Assembly (NCBI GenBank): GCA_964634565.1
Contig: CAZWLP010000001.1
Span: forward strand, 34,787 to 98,786
Direction of reading: 5' to 3'
DNA length: 64,000 nt
Source: JAUVKT01 sp964634565
GTDB taxonomy: Bacteria; Bacteroidota; Bacteroidia; Bacteroidales; VadinHA17
Numbering within the stretch: position 1 is the stretch's first letter; each line of letters begins with the position of its first letter. Both the position numbers and the translations under genes were made by a program. Below are positions 61,816 through 64,000 of this stretch, piece by piece. The notes beneath the pieces were generated by a model. The model searched no databases, had not been told where the DNA came from, and saw nothing but the letters and a program-made list of their open reading frames with translations.

Positions 61816-62583
61816 ATGCAATTTATAGATACACATTCTCATTTATACCTGGAAGAATTTAAAAACGACAGGGCTGAAGTAATTAGCAGGGCTCTTGGTG
61901 CTGGAGTATCAAAAATCCTGTTGCCAAATATTGATAGTAACTCTGTTCCCGGAATGCTTGAAATGACTTACGATTACCCTGGAATATGCTATCCGATGAT
62001 TGGTATTCACCCCACATCTGTAAAAGCTGATTACCTCGGGCAGCTTAATTCTGTAAAAGAATGGCTTAAAAAGGAAAAATTTATTGCTATTGGAGAAATT
62101 GGGATTGATCTGTATTGGGATAAAACATTCCTGAGCCAGCAGGAATATATCTTCAAGGCCCAGGTGGAACTGGCACTATCTAAGGATCTACCTCTTGTAA
62201 TACATTCCCGGGAGTCATTTCCTCAAATTTTTAAGCTACTGGAAGAATACAGGGGTAGAGGATTAAAAGGAGTATTCCATGCTTTTACCGGAGATACAGG
62301 TAAGGCAGAGTTTATAAGTGATTTTGGATTTAAAATTGGAATAGGCGGCATAGTAACATTTAAGAACTCAGGACTCGATAAGGTTGTGGCAGATATAGGA
62401 TTAGAAAATATCATACTGGAAACTGATGCTCCTTATCTCGCACCAACACCATACAGGGGGAAAAGAAATGAAAGTTCCTATATCCCGCTTATTGCTGAAA
62501 AAATCGCTGAGATTACAAACTCATCAGTTTCACAGGTTTCAGAAATTACCAGCGCCAACGCACTGCGTCTGTTTAAGCTTTAA
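61816..62583 (+). CDS. tatD: TatD family metal-dependent deoxyribonuclease
   Basis: A 255-residue TIM-barrel hydrolase of the TatD family, known as 3'-5' DNases or D-aminoacyl-tRNA-type hydrolases. Motifs are FIDTHSHLYL (metal His7/His9), AIGEIGIDLYWD, VIHSRES, VFHAFTGD and ETDAPYLAPTPYRGKRN. The start ATG 61816 fits the conserved MQFIDTHSH opening; an earlier in-frame ATG at 61768 lies inside the gdhA terminator. The asparaginase gene follows after 15 nt, so the two probably form an operon. Confidence 0.92.
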   Translation: MQFIDTHSHLYLEEFKNDRAEVISRALGAGVSKILLPNIDSNSVPGMLEMTYDYPGICYPMIGIHPTSVKADYLGQLNSVKEWLKKEKFIAIGEIGIDLYWDKTFLSQQEYIFKAQVELALSKDLPLVIHSRESFPQIFKLLEEYRGRGLKGVFHAFTGDTGKAEFISDFGFKIGIGGIVTFKNSGLDKVVADIGLENIILETDAPYLAPTPYRGKRNESSYIPLIAEKIAEITNSSVSQVSEITSANALRLFKL

Positions 62584-62598
62584 AAGCAGTAAAATATA

Positions 62599-63633
62599 AT
62601 GATAGATAAAAAAAACTCAATACTGCTCATTTATACCGGCGGAACAATCGGGATGGTTCATAATCCGGTAAACGGGACCCTTGTTCCTTTCAACTTTGAT
62701 TATATAGTTGAGCAGGTTCCTGAACTTAATCGATTCAATTTTGAAATCGACACCTATTCTTTCAATCCACTTATCGATTCATCAAACGTAAGTCCTGCTA
62801 TATGGAGAACTATTGCAGAGATAATAGAAAGCAATTATTCTGAATACGATGGCTTTGTAATTCTGCACGGAACAGATACCATGGCTTATTCTGCTTCTGC
62901 CCTGAGCTTTATGCTTGAGAATAATTCAAAGCCCGTAATATTCACAGGTTCCCAATTGCCGATAGGCACCCTCAGAACAGACGGAAAGGAAAATCTTATA
63001 TCCGCTCTTGAAATTGCTGCAGCAAATGAGAATGGGAAGCCTATTGTTCCTGAAGTATGCATATATTTTGAAAATTTACTTCTCAGAGGCAACAGAACAA
63101 CAAAATATAGCACGGAACATTTTAATGCCTTTGCCTCTCCAAACTGTGAACCACTTGCCAGAACAGGTATTGAGATTATATATAACCGCAGAGAAATACT
63201 CTACCCAACAGTCAGACAGGATCTCTTGGTTCACAAAAACCTTAACACCTCGGTAGCTGTTATGAAAATCTTTCCGGGAATAGAAAGAAACCTCGTCAGA
63301 GCCATACTAAAACTTAGTAAGGTTAAGGGTGTTATTCTCGAAAGCTTTGGTGCTGGTAATGCTCCAACGGAAGACTGGTTTATAAATGAGATCAAAGACT
63401 ATATTACAGAAGGAGGAATAATCTTAAATGTTACTCAGTGCTATACGGGCAGCACTAAATCAGACCTATACGAAACCGGTCACCAGCTTATAAACGCAGG
63501 AGTAATTAGTGGTCTGGATATTACTACAGAATCGGCTCTTACGAAATTAATGTTCCTGCTGGCTAATTATAAGGATATTGATATAATTAAAAACATGTTA
63601 AAAAATCCTATAATAGGTGAAATAAGCCTGTAG
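62599..63633 (+). CDS. ansA: Type I (cytoplasmic) L-asparaginase
   Basis: A 344-residue asparaginase without signal peptide, hydrolysing asparagine to aspartate and ammonia. Catalytic blocks are IYTGGTIGM (Thr16), LHGTDTMAYSASAL (Thr92/Asp93) and RTDGKEN (Lys130). Length and the absence of an N-terminal barrel domain distinguish it from GatD at 4.3 kb, which has the same fold. It is probably co-transcribed with tatD. Confidence 0.92.
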   Translation: MIDKKNSILLIYTGGTIGMVHNPVNGTLVPFNFDYIVEQVPELNRFNFEIDTYSFNPLIDSSNVSPAIWRTIAEIIESNYSEYDGFVILHGTDTMAYSASALSFMLENNSKPVIFTGSQLPIGTLRTDGKENLISALEIAAANENGKPIVPEVCIYFENLLLRGNRTTKYSTEHFNAFASPNCEPLARTGIEIIYNRREILYPTVRQDLLVHKNLNTSVAVMKIFPGIERNLVRAILKLSKVKGVILESFGAGNAPTEDWFINEIKDYITEGGIILNVTQCYTGSTKSDLYETGHQLINAGVISGLDITTESALTKLMFLLANYKDIDIIKNMLKNPIIGEISL

Positions 63634-63720
63634 CATGTTTTTTTTTAGCATTTTTTTCGTATTTTGTGCCGCCTGAAATTCTTTGAAAAACTGAGATTTA
63701 CCCCCGGGGGAATGATAATT

Positions 63721-63808
63721 GGAGAGGTGCAGGAGTGGCTTAACTGGCACGCCTGGAAAGCGTGTGTACCCCAAAAGGGTACCGAGGGTTCGAATCCCTC
63801 TCTCTCCG
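63721..63808 (+). tRNA. tRNA-Ser(GGA)
   Basis: Full cloverleaf of 88 nt: acceptor GGAGAGG with TCTCTCC (one G-U pair), anticodon stem CACGC/GCGTG (63748-63752 and 63760-63764) around loop CTGGAAA with anticodon GGA at 63755-63757, a long variable arm (GTACCCCAAAAGGGTAC) typical of serine tRNAs, and T-arm GAGGG-TTCGAAT-CCCTC. The discriminator is G63808 and CCA is not encoded. Reads UCC and UCU codons. Confidence 0.95.
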
Positions 63809-63837
63809 CATTCGAGAAATAAAATAAAAATAGGGGA

Positions 63838-63862
63838 AAGACCTCTTTAAAAGGTCTTAATT
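63838..63862 (+). terminator. Possible terminator after tRNA-Ser
   Basis: AGACCT (63839-63844) and AGGTCT (63852-63857) form a 6-bp stem followed by TAATTT, 30 nt after the tRNA. Confidence 0.6.
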
Positions 63863-63967
63863 TATTATAAACAACTTAGGAATAAAAACCGGAGTAAAGC
63901 ATTGTGAAGAACTGTTACCATTTTAACACGAGATATTGCATTTTTACTCCCAATTAAAAATAATTTA

Positions 63968-63975
63968 TAAATTTG
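63968..63975 (+). promoter_or_regulatory. -7 element of a gene beyond the right edge
   Basis: TAAATTTG matches TAnnTTTG exactly, 25 nt from the window end. Bases 63863-63967 hold no other feature I can support. Confidence 0.4.
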
Positions 63976-64000
63976 CTAAGATTATTAAACTTAATAACTA

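Overview
The window is one chromosomal segment of a member of the Bacteroidota, probably a marine- or sediment-type Bacteroidales/Marinilabiliales lineage. Five things point there. Many genes are preceded by the Bacteroidota promoter element TAnnTTTG, sometimes with a TTTG about 19-21 bp upstream. Shine-Dalgarno sequences are weak or absent. A secreted nuclease ends in a type IX secretion (T9SS) sorting domain. There are TonB-dependent receptors, DUF5689 and choice-of-anchor-J lipoproteins, and a two-gene glycine-lipid-type acyltransferase pair. The division/cell-wall (dcw) cluster has the Bacteroidota order. The segment is gene-dense, AT-rich and shows no insertion sequence, prophage, rRNA or CRISPR. 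It has one tRNA, tRNA-Ser(GGA), near the right end.

Layout. 1-10.5 kb: a NamZ-type muramidase (cut by the left edge), a LolC/E-type permease, an archaeal-type GatE-GatD pair, a UreH-like membrane protein, a NUDIX hydrolase, MltF and a putative porin. 10.5-10.8 kb: a hairpin array with 7-nt linkers. 10.8-26.1 kb (minus strand): the complete dcw cluster mraZ-rsmH-ftsL-ftsI-murE-mraY-murD-ftsW-murG-murC-ftsQ-ftsA-ftsZ, with three MraZ-type operator boxes upstream of mraZ. 26.3-33.4 kb: glsA/glsB-like acyltransferases, an amidophosphoribosyltransferase, a SPOR protein, a lipoprotein, yebC and a membrane protein. 33.5-43.0 kb: a membrane-anchored LuxR-type regulator, then a set of extracellular nucleases with a TonB-dependent receptor and two DUF5689 lipoproteins. 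43.2-46.9 kb: an HMA lipoprotein and an FeS/NrfD/cytochrome c module. 46.9-53.7 kb: a second TonB-dependent receptor, a LytS/LytTR two-component pair, a flippase-like protein and miaB. 53.8-63.8 kb: a small outer-membrane protein, aspS, tadA, two glutamate dehydrogenases flanking dprA, tatD, a type I asparaginase and tRNA-Ser.

How the genes work together. The dcw cluster makes the peptidoglycan precursor (MurE carries the DNPR motif of meso-diaminopimelate ligases) and builds the divisome. NamZ and MltF turn over the same polymer. The 34.6-43.0 kb genes look like a route for cutting extracellular DNA and taking up the products. The FeS/NrfD/cytochrome c trio could pass electrons from quinol to a cytochrome without a catalytic subunit of its own. 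Several genes concern amide and ammonia nitrogen (GatDE, the asparaginase, an NAD-type and an NADP-type glutamate dehydrogenase).

The most unusual items are the GatDE pair, a family described as archaeal, and a set of non-coding arrays between genes. Two arrays alternate near-perfect hairpins with constant linkers, and four purine/pyrimidine tracts have an exact 7-nt period, two of them carrying the -33 element of a promoter. No stretch longer than 300 bases lacks an annotated feature; the longest non-coding stretches (10514-10790, 49309-49560, 26117-26349, 60171-60390) are each described below.
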